Assembly (NCBI GenBank): GCA_016292455.1
Contig: JAEDIL010000070.1
Coordinates: 1-9,331, forward strand
Length of the DNA stretch: 9,331 nt
Direction: 5' to 3'
From: Clostridiaceae bacterium
Lineage (GTDB): Bacteria > Bacillota > Clostridia > Oscillospirales > Acutalibacteraceae
Shown here: piece by piece, positions 1-7,363 of the stretch
Numbering within the stretch: the stretch's first letter is position 1
Layout of the letters: every line of letters begins with the position of its first letter
Notes under the pieces: generated by a model
The model's input: only the letters and a program-made list of their open reading frames with translations
What the model was told of the DNA's origin: nothing
Databases searched by the model: none
Translations under genes and position numbers: made by a program

Positions 1-1277
1 TTGATATTAAAAAGGTGAGTAAAAATCTGCTTGACTCAATTCTTGCCGTTCGTCCCGACGGAGTCTGGATTATTCAGTCATGGGGCGAAAACCCGTCAAA
101 AGAACTCCTCCTCGGCGTTGCCGACAGAAAAGAACATACTCTCATTCTCGACCTGTATGCCGAAAAAAAGCCGCGTTGGGAAAACTTTCTCGGCAACGAG
201 TTCCTTGATTCTCCGTGGGTATACTGTATGCTGAACAACTTTGGCGGAAGGATGGGGCTTCACGGACATCTTGCAACCATTGCTTCTGAGATTGCACGCG
301 CTTCAAACAAAGCAAAACACATGACCGGAATAGGAATCACGCCGGAGGCAACACACTCGAACCCGATAATTTTTGATTTGTTTTTTGAAGCGGGTTGGAC
401 AAAAACCGAAGAGCTTGCTCCGATCGACCTTGAAAATTGGCTTCGCGCCTATGCGCAGCGCAGATACGGAAGCTGTGACGAAAACCTGTTCAAAGCAATG
501 CTCCTTCTGAATGAGACAGTGTATAACCCGAAGCTCAATGAGCATGGCGAGGGCGCGCCCGAGTCTATAATCAATGCAAGGCCCTCCCTGAATCCGCATT
601 CTCCCTCAACCTGGGGCAATGACATTGTCGCCTATGACAAAAAGGTGTTTGAAAAAGCGGTAAAACTGTTTTTGAGCTGCACAGAAAACTGCAAAGCCTT
701 TGAGGGCTATGTTTTTGACGCGGTTGACCTTTTGAAGCAGGTTCTTTCAAACACAGCACAGGAGTATCACAAAAATATGGTTGAGTCTGTCAATGAAAAA
801 GACCTGATTGCATTTATGCGCTGGTCCGATAAATTTCTGGCACTCGGACATTTTGCCGATGAAATTCTCTCATTCAACAGTGAGTTTACTCTCGGTAATT
901 GGCTGAATAAGGCAAAAAAGCTTGCCGAACCGTTTGACGGCTTCACCGCTGTAATGTTTGAGTTCAATGCGCGTGCACTCATCACCACCTGGGGAGGTTC
1001 AAGGCAGATTTCCGAGGACGGCAAACTGCGCGATTATTCAAACAAACAATGGTCCGGTCTGACAAATGATCTCTACGTGAGACGTTGGGAGGAATGGATA
1101 AAAATGATGCGGTCAAGGCTCAACGGACGAAAAGCGGCCGAACCCGACTGGTTCACGCTTGACCTGCATTGGGTATGGCAAAGAAACAGCTACACAGACA
1201 AAGCATGCACCGGCGACCTTGTTGAAGCCGGAAAGAAAGTCCTTTCATCGTTTTGCGTCAGCTCAGCAGAACGTTGA
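1..1277 (+). CDS. Alpha-N-acetylglucosaminidase, GH89 (NAGLU-type), 5'-truncated by window edge
   Basis: Glycoside hydrolase that removes terminal alpha-linked N-acetylglucosamine, for example from mucin O-glycans or heparan-type chains. The frame is open to the left edge (reading Asp-Ile-Lys-Lys before the GTG at 15), so that GTG is not the real start. About 424 codons remain of a family usually above 700 residues. Counting from the GTG, the stretch resembles human NAGLU throughout: IIQSW near 19-23, LDLYAE near 45-50, CMLNNFGGRMGLHG at 71-84, GIGITPEATHSN at 105-116 (E111, codon 345-347, aligns with the catalytic Glu of the human GMAPEG motif), a helical C-terminal part, and LRDYSNKQWSGL near 339-350. 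The second catalytic acid (NEM motif) and any signal peptide would lie upstream of the window. The C-terminus looks complete. It converges on the kinase gene and shares no operon with anything visible. Family assignment is firm; substrate is inferred. Confidence 0.93.
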   Translation, partial: DIKKVSKNLLDSILAVRPDGVWIIQSWGENPSKELLLGVADRKEHTLILDLYAEKKPRWENFLGNEFLDSPWVYCMLNNFGGRMGLHGHLATIASEIARASNKAKHMTGIGITPEATHSNPIIFDLFFEAGWTKTEELAPIDLENWLRAYAQRRYGSCDENLFKAMLLLNETVYNPKLNEHGEGAPESIINARPSLNPHSPSTWGNDIVAYDKKVFEKAVKLFLSCTENCKAFEGYVFDAVDLLKQVLSNTAQEYHKNMVESVNEKDLIAFMRWSDKFLALGHFADEILSFNSEFTLGNWLNKAKKLAEPFDGFTAVMFEFNARALITTWGGSRQISEDGKLRDYSNKQWSGLTNDLYVRRWEEWIKMMRSRLNGRKAAEPDWFTLDLHWVWQRNSYTDKACTGDLVEAGKKVLSSFCVSSAER

Positions 1278-1318
1278 GACAGATTTTCTCAGGCTTTCAT
1301 ACATATTAAGGAACTGTT

Positions 1319-1451
1319 GCATTAAGCGCAGACCAAAGAGAAAAATCAAAACACAAAAGACTATACTCCACATTGGGCAAGAAGTAAAATGCCCGCGTGA
1401 AGTATAGTCTTATCATTTATGATACTCTTGTCTGCTTTTTTAGAGTGTTTA
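1319..1451. repeat. Long palindromic intergenic element, copy A (probable bidirectional terminator)
   Basis: The gap between the convergent GH89 and kinase genes (1278-1531) contains a nested hairpin. Arms 1357-1371 and 1397-1411 pair over 15 bases with one G-U/A-C-type mismatch (AAGACTATACTCCAC with GTGAAGTATAGTCTT). Inside them GGGCA (1375-1379) pairs with TGCCC (1390-1394). Outside them GCAGACCAAAGAG (1328-1340) pairs with CTCTTGTCTGC (1425-1435), with two bases bulged. On the + strand the outer stem is followed by TTTTTTA (1436-1442). On the - strand the middle stem is followed by a T-rich tract (positions 1356 down to 1341). Either strand could therefore terminate. The flanks, including GCATTAAGCGCAG at 1319-1331, recur in copy B at 7364. 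Nothing else is recognised in this gap. Confidence 0.72.
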
Positions 1452-1531
1452 ACCGCTCGAGGTTCCTTTTACAGCTTTGGGCAAAGAGCTCCTGCGTCTG
1501 AATCCGACAGTCACGCAAAGGCACACTTTGA

Positions 1532-3031
1532 TCATTCATTGCAGATTAAAACGTCGAACCAGAATTCAACACCGTCAGAATGATTCACCACGCCGTATTT
1601 TGCGTTTTGCAGGTTCTGAGCGTCTGCAACGATTGAAAGACCGAGTCCGAACCGGCCTTGCTCGCGCGAGCGCGATTTATCAGCACGATAAAAGCTGTTC
1701 CAGATGTGCTCAATGTCTTCATCATCAATCGGCTTTCCGCTGTTAAACAGACTGATACGGTAATAATCGTTCACAACCTCGCAGCTGATTCTCAAAAGCT
1801 TCTCGCCCTCAATATGACTGAGCGCATTTGAAAAGAAGTTATTGAACACTATTCCAAACAGCTCTTTGTCACCAAAGCCGGCGTAGCTTTCGTTTACGTT
1901 GAATTCGAGACGGATTCCGTTGTCATCAAGGTATCGTTTTCTTGACGAAACGCATGACCGGATCGTCTGACGCAGCGGAAGCTTTTCATTTCTGACGATG
2001 TACCCGTCATTTTCAAAACGCATCATTTCCAGCATTCTGACGACAAGCCGGTTCATTTTCTGCGCTTCTTCGATAATCACGTCACAGTATTCCTCGCTGT
2101 CCTCAATGGTTTCGGAATACCTGATTCCCTCCGCATACCCCTGGATAATCGCAATCGGAGTTTTAAGCTCATGGGAAGCATTGGCTATAAACTGCTTCAT
2201 GCCCTCTTCAAGCTTCTTCTCGCGCGCAATTTCCTGTTCGAGCCGCTCATTCTTCTTTTGCAAGTCCATCATTGTCATGTTGAGCGAAGAGGAAAGGGCG
2301 TTGACGCTTGAAGAAAGCTCTCCCAATTCCCTTATTCTGAACGGAGGACAAACCTCCTTAAAATCAAGCGCGCCGATTCTTTTTGTCACTTTGTTCAGCT
2401 TGCTCAAAGGAACCGTAATAGTGTAAGTATATATCAGAAAAACAGCTAATATCAAAACAAGAAGCGCAAGGCTCATCCACAAAAGTGCCCAGCTTGCCGT
2501 CCTGGCGTTGGATTTTATCACATCGAGTGAAGAGTAGGTCTCAATTCCGGCATTATCACCGTAAAACGTTCCGAAAACAAGATATTTCGCCGTTGCAAAA
2601 TACTCCTGACGGATTTCAAGATAGTCCTTTTCGTTCAGCTCGATGTGTTTTACGGTTTTCATTATCCTTGGTTTAAGCTCATTCTGAACATCTGAGGGAC
2701 TCGGCTGCTTTCCGTTAAAAACAACCTGATTTACGCTTGAAGAATAAATAAGCTTTTCCCTCGGATAATAGATTTCAATATAAAGGTCATAATTAGCCTC
2801 AATGTCTGAAACATCTTTCATAAAGCTTTCCGAATTATAATCAAGCTGCTCAATTCTTAAAGCCGCTTCGCGCATGTTTTTCCAGACCCCATAAGCAAAG
2901 ATGCCATCCATAAAAACAAATTGAAGTATATTCAGAACAACAAAAAGACCGACAAGAGCAAGGAATGAAAGCCCATATCGCGTCATGAGCGAATCCCGTT
3001 TTTTGTACTCCCCTTTTCGCTTATTTTTCAT
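1532..3031 (-). CDS. Sensor histidine kinase of an OmpR-type two-component system
   Basis: Membrane sensor kinase of 499 residues that autophosphorylates on His and passes phosphate to the regulator encoded just upstream. In order: basic N-terminus; membrane segment about 18-40; an extracytoplasmic domain of about 135 residues (42-178) with no recognised fold; second membrane segment about 181-203; HAMP linker about 204-258; dimerisation domain with H-box NASHELKTPIA (phospho-acceptor H287); ATPase domain with N-box FNNFFSNALSHI (396-407), a G1 box reading NSGKPI (430-435) in place of the common DNGxGI, FYRADKSRS (447-455) and G2 GRFGLGLSIV (459-468). The ATG overlaps the regulator stop by one base (TGATG), with GAGGA about eight bases before it, so translational coupling is likely. 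The ligand is unknown. Confidence 0.93.
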   Translation of the reverse strand: MKNKRKGEYKKRDSLMTRYGLSFLALVGLFVVLNILQFVFMDGIFAYGVWKNMREAALRIEQLDYNSESFMKDVSDIEANYDLYIEIYYPREKLIYSSSVNQVVFNGKQPSPSDVQNELKPRIMKTVKHIELNEKDYLEIRQEYFATAKYLVFGTFYGDNAGIETYSSLDVIKSNARTASWALLWMSLALLVLILAVFLIYTYTITVPLSKLNKVTKRIGALDFKEVCPPFRIRELGELSSSVNALSSSLNMTMMDLQKKNERLEQEIAREKKLEEGMKQFIANASHELKTPIAIIQGYAEGIRYSETIEDSEEYCDVIIEEAQKMNRLVVRMLEMMRFENDGYIVRNEKLPLRQTIRSCVSSRKRYLDDNGIRLEFNVNESYAGFGDKELFGIVFNNFFSNALSHIEGEKLLRISCEVVNDYYRISLFNSGKPIDDEDIEHIWNSFYRADKSRSREQGRFGLGLSIVADAQNLQNAKYGVVNHSDGVEFWFDVLICNE

Positions 3032-3711
3032 CAGATGTCCTCAATCTTATAGCCGATTCCATAAACAGTTTTCAAATGCGCTGCACCCCATTCACCAAGC
3101 TTTGTTCTGAGCCTTGCAACGTGGGAATCAACCGTTCTGACATCGCCTACATAATCAAAACCCCAGATGCTGTCAAGAAGCTGTTCGCGCGAGAAAACAC
3201 GTCCGGGTGCTTCAAGAAGCTTTTTGAGGATGCTGTATTCTTTGATAGTCAGCTCAATTTCCTGTCCGTTCAGTCTGACTTCATGTGCTTCATGATTGAA
3301 AACAAGGTCTTTCAGATTTTTTTCCTCCGAGAAAGCACAGCCCAACCGAGCTCTGCGCAGCAAGGCCTCAACATGCTTCATCAGCACGGTGGGACTGAAA
3401 GGCTTGGTCACATAATCATCTGCTCCGGATTCATATCCCATAAGCTCATCAAACTCCTCGCTACGGGCAGTAAGAATGATTATCGGTACGTTTGAGACAC
3501 TGCGAACCTTTTTACAAACCTTCCAGCCGTTAAGACCCGGCATCATAATGTCAAGAATCATAAGATCAATGTTCTCACTGTTCTGAGAAAAAAGCTCATA
3601 TGCTTCATCACCGTCCTCGGCTTCAATCGGGTCATGACCTTCTCTCTTCAAAAAATCGCAGACCAGCTTACGGATTTTCTGTTCGTCATCTGCAACAATA
3701 ATTCTTCCCAA
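3031..3711 (-). CDS. OmpR/PhoB-family response regulator (TTG start)
   Basis: DNA-binding response regulator of 226 residues, usual for the family. The receiver domain (about 3-118) shows the acidic pair D8/D9, phospho-acceptor D54 in LMILDIMMPG, T81 and K103 (VTKPF). The C-terminal winged helix (about 132-224) shows LTIKEYSILKKLLE, the recognition region VRTVDSHVARLRTKL and the closing VYGIGYKIED. The start is TTG at 3711: an in-frame TGA lies three codons upstream, the next in-frame ATG is residue 51 inside the receiver core, and a GGCGGTGA ribosome site lies six bases before the TTG. It is the first gene of a two-gene operon with the kinase, transcribed from a consensus promoter. Target genes cannot be read from the sequence. 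Confidence 0.95.
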   Translation of the reverse strand: MGRIIVADDEQKIRKLVCDFLKREGHDPIEAEDGDEAYELFSQNSENIDLMILDIMMPGLNGWKVCKKVRSVSNVPIIILTARSEEFDELMGYESGADDYVTKPFSPTVLMKHVEALLRRARLGCAFSEEKNLKDLVFNHEAHEVRLNGQEIELTIKEYSILKKLLEAPGRVFSREQLLDSIWGFDYVGDVRTVDSHVARLRTKLGEWGAAHLKTVYGIGYKIEDI

Positions 3712-3717
3712 ATAAAA

Positions 3718-3725
3718 TCACCGCC
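3718..3725 (-). promoter_or_regulatory. Ribosome binding site that fixes the regulator TTG start
   Basis: Read on the minus strand, GGCGGTGA ends six bases before TTG (3711-3709). An in-frame TGA (3720-3718) overlaps it, so no earlier start is possible. This supports TTG as the start, which may lower translation of the regulator compared with ATG. Confidence 0.6.
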
Positions 3726-3755
3726 AATGCTACTTTGTATTCACTGAATTTTTAC

Positions 3756-3784
3756 ATTATACAACAGTCTCTTGGATTCGTCAA
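3756..3784 (-). promoter_or_regulatory. Sigma-A promoter of the response regulator-kinase operon
   Basis: On the minus strand, -35 TTGACG (3784-3779) and -10 TATAAT (3761-3756) are separated by exactly 17 bases. The predicted RNA starts near 3749, giving a leader of about 38 bases before the TTG start. The -35 lies about 50 bases from the divergent valS -35 box. Confidence 0.8.
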
Positions 3785-3832
3785 ATAAAAATGCAATCGA
3801 AAACCTATGTTCATGAATTTGTTCACAAAGAC

Positions 3833-3861
3833 TTGACCTTGTCAACTGTTTGTGATATTAT
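3833..3861 (+). promoter_or_regulatory. Sigma-A promoter of the valS T-box transcript
   Basis: -35 TTGACC (3833-3838) and -10 TATTAT (3856-3861) with a 17-base spacer. Transcription would begin near 3868, just before Stem I of the T-box, which is the expected arrangement for a T-box leader. Confidence 0.78.
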
Positions 3862-3867
3862 TCACTT

Positions 3868-4107
3868 AATATTTATCGGCTCTGTGCAAAAGGAGTAGCA
3901 TTTTTTCAATCCGCAGAGAGGGAACGGCTGGTGAAAGTTCCTGTGAGAAGAACGCGAAGGTCGTTTGCACGCCCCGGGAAGAACAGCGTTTTTGCTAATT
4001 AGAACCCGGCGTAATTCTGCGTTAAAGAAAATGAGCGCGCCGCTTTTGCGGTGAATTCAGGTGGTACCGCGGTTTTCTCCGTCCTGTTTTTTCAGGACGG
4101 AGTTTTT
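3868..4107 (+). promoter_or_regulatory. Valine-specific T-box riboswitch leader
   Basis: A tRNA-sensing leader that lets transcription continue into valS when uncharged tRNA-Val binds. Stem I closes by GTGCAAA (3884-3890) with TTTGCAC (3964-3970). Above it is a specifier loop with the S-turn pair AGTA (3894-3897) and GAA (3956-3958). One base after the GAA comes GTC (3960-3962), a valine codon, which I read as the specifier. The distal part has AGAGAGGGAAC, then GGCTGGTGAAA capped by GGAAC/GTTCC (3921-3925, 3937-3941). A Stem III-like hairpin CGCCGC-TTTT-GCGGTG is at 4038-4053. The T-box AGGTGGTACCGCGG is at 4059-4072; its UGGU (4062-4065) would pair with an ACCA tRNA end, matching the A discriminator of tRNA-Val. 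Specifier and downstream gene agree, so the assignment is strong. Confidence 0.95.
4077..4107 (+). terminator. T-box-controlled intrinsic terminator
   Basis: Perfect 10-bp stem CTCCGTCCTG (4077-4086) with CAGGACGGAG (4093-4102), loop of six T, then TTTTT (4103-4107). It lies directly after the T-box sequence, which would form the competing antiterminator when uncharged tRNA-Val is bound. Confidence 0.93.
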
Positions 4108-4144
4108 AATTTTATAACCGATTCCAGAAACGGAGGAAAAATAA

Positions 4145-6766
4145 ATGGCAAAAGAACTTGCAAAACAGTATGATCCGAAAGACGTTGAGGATCGCATCTA
4201 CGCCTCTTGGCTCGAGGGTAATTATTTTCACGCTGAGTGCGACTCAAAGAAAAAGCCCTACACAATAGTCATACCCCCGCCAAACATCACCGGTCAGCTC
4301 CACATGGGTCATGCCCTTGACAACACTCTTCAGGATATACTTGTCCGCTATCACAGAATGGCGGGCTATGACACTCTCTGGCTTCCGGGAACAGACCACG
4401 CTTCAATTGCAACCGAAGCAAAAATTGTTGCCGCAATGAAGGAAGAAGGTCTTTCAAAAGAGGACATAGGCAGAGAAGGCTTTCTTGAAAGAGCGTGGGA
4501 CTGGCGCAAAAAATACGGCGGAAGAATCATTGAACAGCTCAAAAAAATGGGCTCATCCTGCGACTGGGAAAGAGAGCGCTTTACGCTTGACGAAGGCTGC
4601 TCAAAGGCAGTCCGTGAGGTTTTCTGCAATCTCTATGAAAAAGGTCTTATCTATCGCGGCGAAAGAATTATCAACTGGTGCACTCACTGCAAAACCTCAA
4701 TTTCTGACGCCGAGGTTGAGTACGAGGAGCATGACGGAAACTTCTGGCATTTCAATTATCCGTTTACCGACGGCTCAGGTTCAATTGAAATTGCAACAAC
4801 AAGACCTGAAACCATTCCCGGCGATACCGGAATCGCAGTCCATCCCGACGATGAAAGATATAAGCACCTCGTTGGCAAAACAGTAATTGTTCCGGTTATC
4901 GGCAGAGAAATTCCAATTGTTTCCGACTCATACGCAAAAATGGACAAAGGAACCGGCGCGGTTAAAATCACCCCCTGCCACGACCCTAATGACTTTGAAG
5001 TCGGATTGCGCTGCAATCTTCCGATGATCAATGTCATGACTGATGACGGCTTCATGAATGAAAACGCCGGAAAATATCAGGGCATGAGCCTTATGGAATG
5101 CCGCAAAGCGATTGTTGAAGACTTCAAAAACGCCGGAGCACTTGTCAAAATTGAACCGACAAAGCATGATGTAGGCACCTGCTACCGTTGTCACACCGCG
5201 GTTGAACCGCGCGTTTCAAAGCAGTGGTTCGTCAAAATGAAACCGCTGGCTGAGCCTGCAATCAAAGCAGTACGTGATGGCAAAACAAGGTTCGTTCCCG
5301 AACGCTTTGACAAAATCTACTTCAACTGGATGGAAAACATCCGCGACTGGTGCATTTCCCGCCAGCTCTGGTGGGGTCACAGAATTCCTGCATGGTATTG
5401 TGCCGACTGCGGTGAAGTAAGCGTTTCAAGAGATGACCTTTGCGCCTGTCCCAAATGCGGCAGCAAAAATATCAATCAGGATCCGGATACTCTCGACACC
5501 TGGTTTTCTTCAGCCCTCTGGCCGTTTTCAACTCTCGGCTGGCCGGACAAGACCCCTGAGCTTGCTCATTATTATCCGACGAGCGTTCTCGTAACGGGAT
5601 ATGATATTATTTTCTTCTGGGTTGCAAGAATGATTTTCTCCGCTTGTGAACAAATGGGCGAGGTTCCGTTTGATACTGTTTTCATCCACGGAATTGTTCG
5701 TGATGAGCTCGGACGCAAGATGTCAAAATCTCTCGGCAATGGTATTGACCCGCTTCTTGTTATTGACAAGTACGGAGCAGACGCTCTCAGACTCACTCTT
5801 GCCTCCGGCAACAGTCCCGGAAACGATATGCGCTATTCGGAAAAGAAGGTTGAAGCAAGCCGAAACTTTGCAAACAAAATCTGGAACGCCGCCCGCTTTA
5901 TCCTCATGAACCTTGACGAAGATGAACCGGCTCCCCGACTTCCCCAAGAGCTCGCGCTTGAAGATAAATGGGTTGTTTCTCTTTTCAACAACCTTGTCAG
6001 AGAGGTTACGGCAAACCTTGACAAATTTGAACTTGGCATTGCCGCGTCAAAGCTCTATGATTTTATCTGGGATATTTTCTGCGATTGGTACATTGAGCTT
6101 GCAAAAATCCGTCTGCAACAGGGCGGAGAAGGCAAAAAACAGGTCAAGGCGGTTCTCGTTTATGTAATGAGCGAAACACTGAAGCTCCTGCACCCGTTCA
6201 TGCCTTTCATCACCGAAGAAATCTGGCTCACTCTTCCTCATAACGGAGAAACCATCATGAAAGCACCGTGGCCGGAATTTGATGAAAAGCTGACCTTTAC
6301 CGAAGATGAGGAAAGAATGGAACTCATTATGGAAACTATCCGTGCAATCCGTAACAGAAGAAGCGAAATGAACGTTCCTCCCTCAAAAAAGGCTCATGTC
6401 TATGTTGCTACCGACAAAAAGGAGCTGTTTGAAAGCACAACTGTATTTATGCAAAAGCTCGCTTCGGCGTCAGATGTCACAGTCGGCGACAGCTTTGACA
6501 TCCCCGGCAGCGTAAATATCGTAACCTCCTGCGCCAAGGTATATATTCCCATGGGCGACCTTGTTGATTTTGAAGCTGAAAGAAAACGTCTGTCAAAAGA
6601 AAAAGAAAGTGCAGAAAAGAAACTTGCACAAATCAACGGAAAGCTCTCAAACCCCGGGTTCCTTTCAAAAGCACCCGAAAATGTTATTGAGGCGCAAAAA
6701 GCAGAAAGAGAGAAAATCAACGAGCGCATCAAGATGATTGATGAGAGTCTTGCTTCTCTCGGGTAA
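4145..6766 (+). CDS. valS: Valyl-tRNA synthetase
   Basis: Class I aminoacyl-tRNA synthetase that charges tRNA-Val in the cytoplasm. 873 residues, normal for bacterial ValRS. Visible: PPPNITGQLHMGHAL with the HIGH-type motif HMGH at 53-56; two zinc-type Cys sets, CTHC (C179, C182) with CYRC (C346, C349), and C419/C422 with C435/C438; the CP1 editing domain with TTRPETIPGDT and HDPNDFEVG; WWGHRIPAWYC; DTWFSSALWPFSTLGWP; KMSKS at 525-529; an anticodon-binding helical domain with FMPFITEEIW; and a C-terminal coiled-coil arm from about 815 to 873 that contacts tRNA in this family. The ATG is preceded by GGAGG (4132-4136) eight bases upstream. Expression is controlled by the T-box just before it. 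The HD gene follows 23 bases later, probably on the same transcript. Confidence 0.98.
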   Translation: MAKELAKQYDPKDVEDRIYASWLEGNYFHAECDSKKKPYTIVIPPPNITGQLHMGHALDNTLQDILVRYHRMAGYDTLWLPGTDHASIATEAKIVAAMKEEGLSKEDIGREGFLERAWDWRKKYGGRIIEQLKKMGSSCDWERERFTLDEGCSKAVREVFCNLYEKGLIYRGERIINWCTHCKTSISDAEVEYEEHDGNFWHFNYPFTDGSGSIEIATTRPETIPGDTGIAVHPDDERYKHLVGKTVIVPVIGREIPIVSDSYAKMDKGTGAVKITPCHDPNDFEVGLRCNLPMINVMTDDGFMNENAGKYQGMSLMECRKAIVEDFKNAGALVKIEPTKHDVGTCYRCHTAVEPRVSKQWFVKMKPLAEPAIKAVRDGKTRFVPERFDKIYFNWMENIRDWCISRQLWWGHRIPAWYCADCGEVSVSRDDLCACPKCGSKNINQDPDTLDTWFSSALWPFSTLGWPDKTPELAHYYPTSVLVTGYDIIFFWVARMIFSACEQMGEVPFDTVFIHGIVRDELGRKMSKSLGNGIDPLLVIDKYGADALRLTLASGNSPGNDMRYSEKKVEASRNFANKIWNAARFILMNLDEDEPAPRLPQELALEDKWVVSLFNNLVREVTANLDKFELGIAASKLYDFIWDIFCDWYIELAKIRLQQGGEGKKQVKAVLVYVMSETLKLLHPFMPFITEEIWLTLPHNGETIMKAPWPEFDEKLTFTEDEERMELIMETIRAIRNRRSEMNVPPSKKAHVYVATDKKELFESTTVFMQKLASASDVTVGDSFDIPGSVNIVTSCAKVYIPMGDLVDFEAERKRLSKEKESAEKKLAQINGKLSNPGFLSKAPENVIEAQKAEREKINERIKMIDESLASLG

Positions 6767-6789
6767 TAAAAAGAGTCGGAGGTTTTATT

Positions 6790-7340
6790 ATGACAAAACA
6801 GGAAGCCATTGCTCTCCTTGAAGAATACAACAAAGGAGAGTTTCATCTGAAACACGGCAGGATTGTCGGTGATGTAATGCGCTATTTTGCAAACGAGCTC
6901 GGCTACGGCGACGAAGCCGATTTTTGGGAAAATGTCGGCATTCTTCATGACCTCGACTTTGAACTGTATCCTGAACAGCACTGTGTTAAGGAGCAGGAAT
7001 CATGCGCAAAAAAGGACTTGACGAACGGCTTATCCGCGCAACAGCAAGCCACGGCTACGGTATTTGCGTTGATATTAAGCCCGAGCATGAAATGGAAAAG
7101 GTGCTTTTTGCGACCGATGAGCTTACCGGACTTATCGGTGCCGTTACCGCCATGAGACCGTCAAAAAGCGTTTCGGATCTTGAAGTCTCTTCGGTCAAGA
7201 AAAAGTTCAAGGACAAGAGATTTGCCGCCGGATGCTCACGCGATGTTATCAGAAATGGAGCGGAAATGCTCGGTTGGACGCTTGAAGAGCTTTTTGAAAA
7301 AACCATTCTTGCAATGCGTGCAAGCGAGAATGTTGACTGA
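6790..7340 (+). pseudogene. HD-domain hydrolase, reading frame broken (two overlapping halves 6790-7155 and 7002-7340)
   Basis: Small HD-superfamily metal-dependent phosphohydrolase like COG2316 proteins; substrate unknown. The first half, from ATG 6790 (GGAGG at 6778-6782), carries FHLKHGRIV (H22) and ILHDLDFE (H53, D54), then reaches EQHCVKEQE in the family frame. After GAG CAG GAA the frame is lost and continues as unrelated residues to 7155. The family sequence resumes in the -1 frame as IMRKKGLDERL, then SHGYG, FATDELTGLIGA, RPSKSVSDLEV, KDKRFAAG and a normal end at 7340. A single missing base near 6997-7000 (GAATC where GAAATC is expected) explains this. Joined, the product would be about 183 residues with all expected motifs. 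It may be a true mutation, a sequencing error, or tolerated through the slippery site at 7008. Co-transcribed with valS. Confidence 0.82.
6988..7014 (+). other. Possible recoding or restart site in the HD gene
   Basis: In the frame of the first half, codons GCA AAA AAG form the heptamer A AAA AAG (7008-7014), the classic -1 slippery sequence of E. coli dnaX. A -1 slip there enters exactly the frame of the second half, giving QESCAKKGLDERL in place of the family-like QEIMRKKGLDERL with length unchanged. AAGGAG (6988-6993) lies 14 bases before the heptamer, and eight bases before ATG (7002-7004), so it could instead serve as a ribosome site for separate translation of the second half. I cannot tell which, if either, is used. 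Confidence 0.4.
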
Positions 7341-7363
7341 CATAAGTTCACTCAGACGTTACC

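Noticed and set aside
430..435. Kinase G1 box (residues 430-435, NSGKPI) as a sign of an inactive ATPase
   Set aside because: Coordinates here are residue numbers of the kinase at 1532-3031. N-x-G-x-P/G-I variants occur in many OmpR-partner kinases of Firmicutes, and the N-box and G2 box are intact, so loss of activity is not indicated.
1319..1451. Copy A as a CRISPR or transposon end
   Set aside because: There is no array of direct repeats with spacers, no transposase gene, and no clear target-site duplication visible around either palindrome; convergent-gene terminators explain the position better.
1473..1490. Short hairpin AGCTTTGGGCAAAGAGCT beyond copy A
   Set aside because: The loop would be only about two bases unless pairs are opened, and no T tract follows on either strand, so it is not supported as a terminator.
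1998..2426. 142-codon open frame on the + strand inside the kinase gene
   Set aside because: It is antisense to conserved HisKA and HATPase coding sequence and its translation resembles no family; it is a shadow frame.
6400..6981. 193-codon open frame on the - strand across the end of valS and the HD gene
   Set aside because: It lies opposite two conserved genes, has no recognisable motif, and is best explained as a shadow of biased codon use.
7055..7351. 98-codon minus-strand frame opposite the second half of the HD gene
   Set aside because: The + strand here encodes conserved family blocks (SHGYG, DELTGL, KDKRFAAG), so the minus frame is a shadow.
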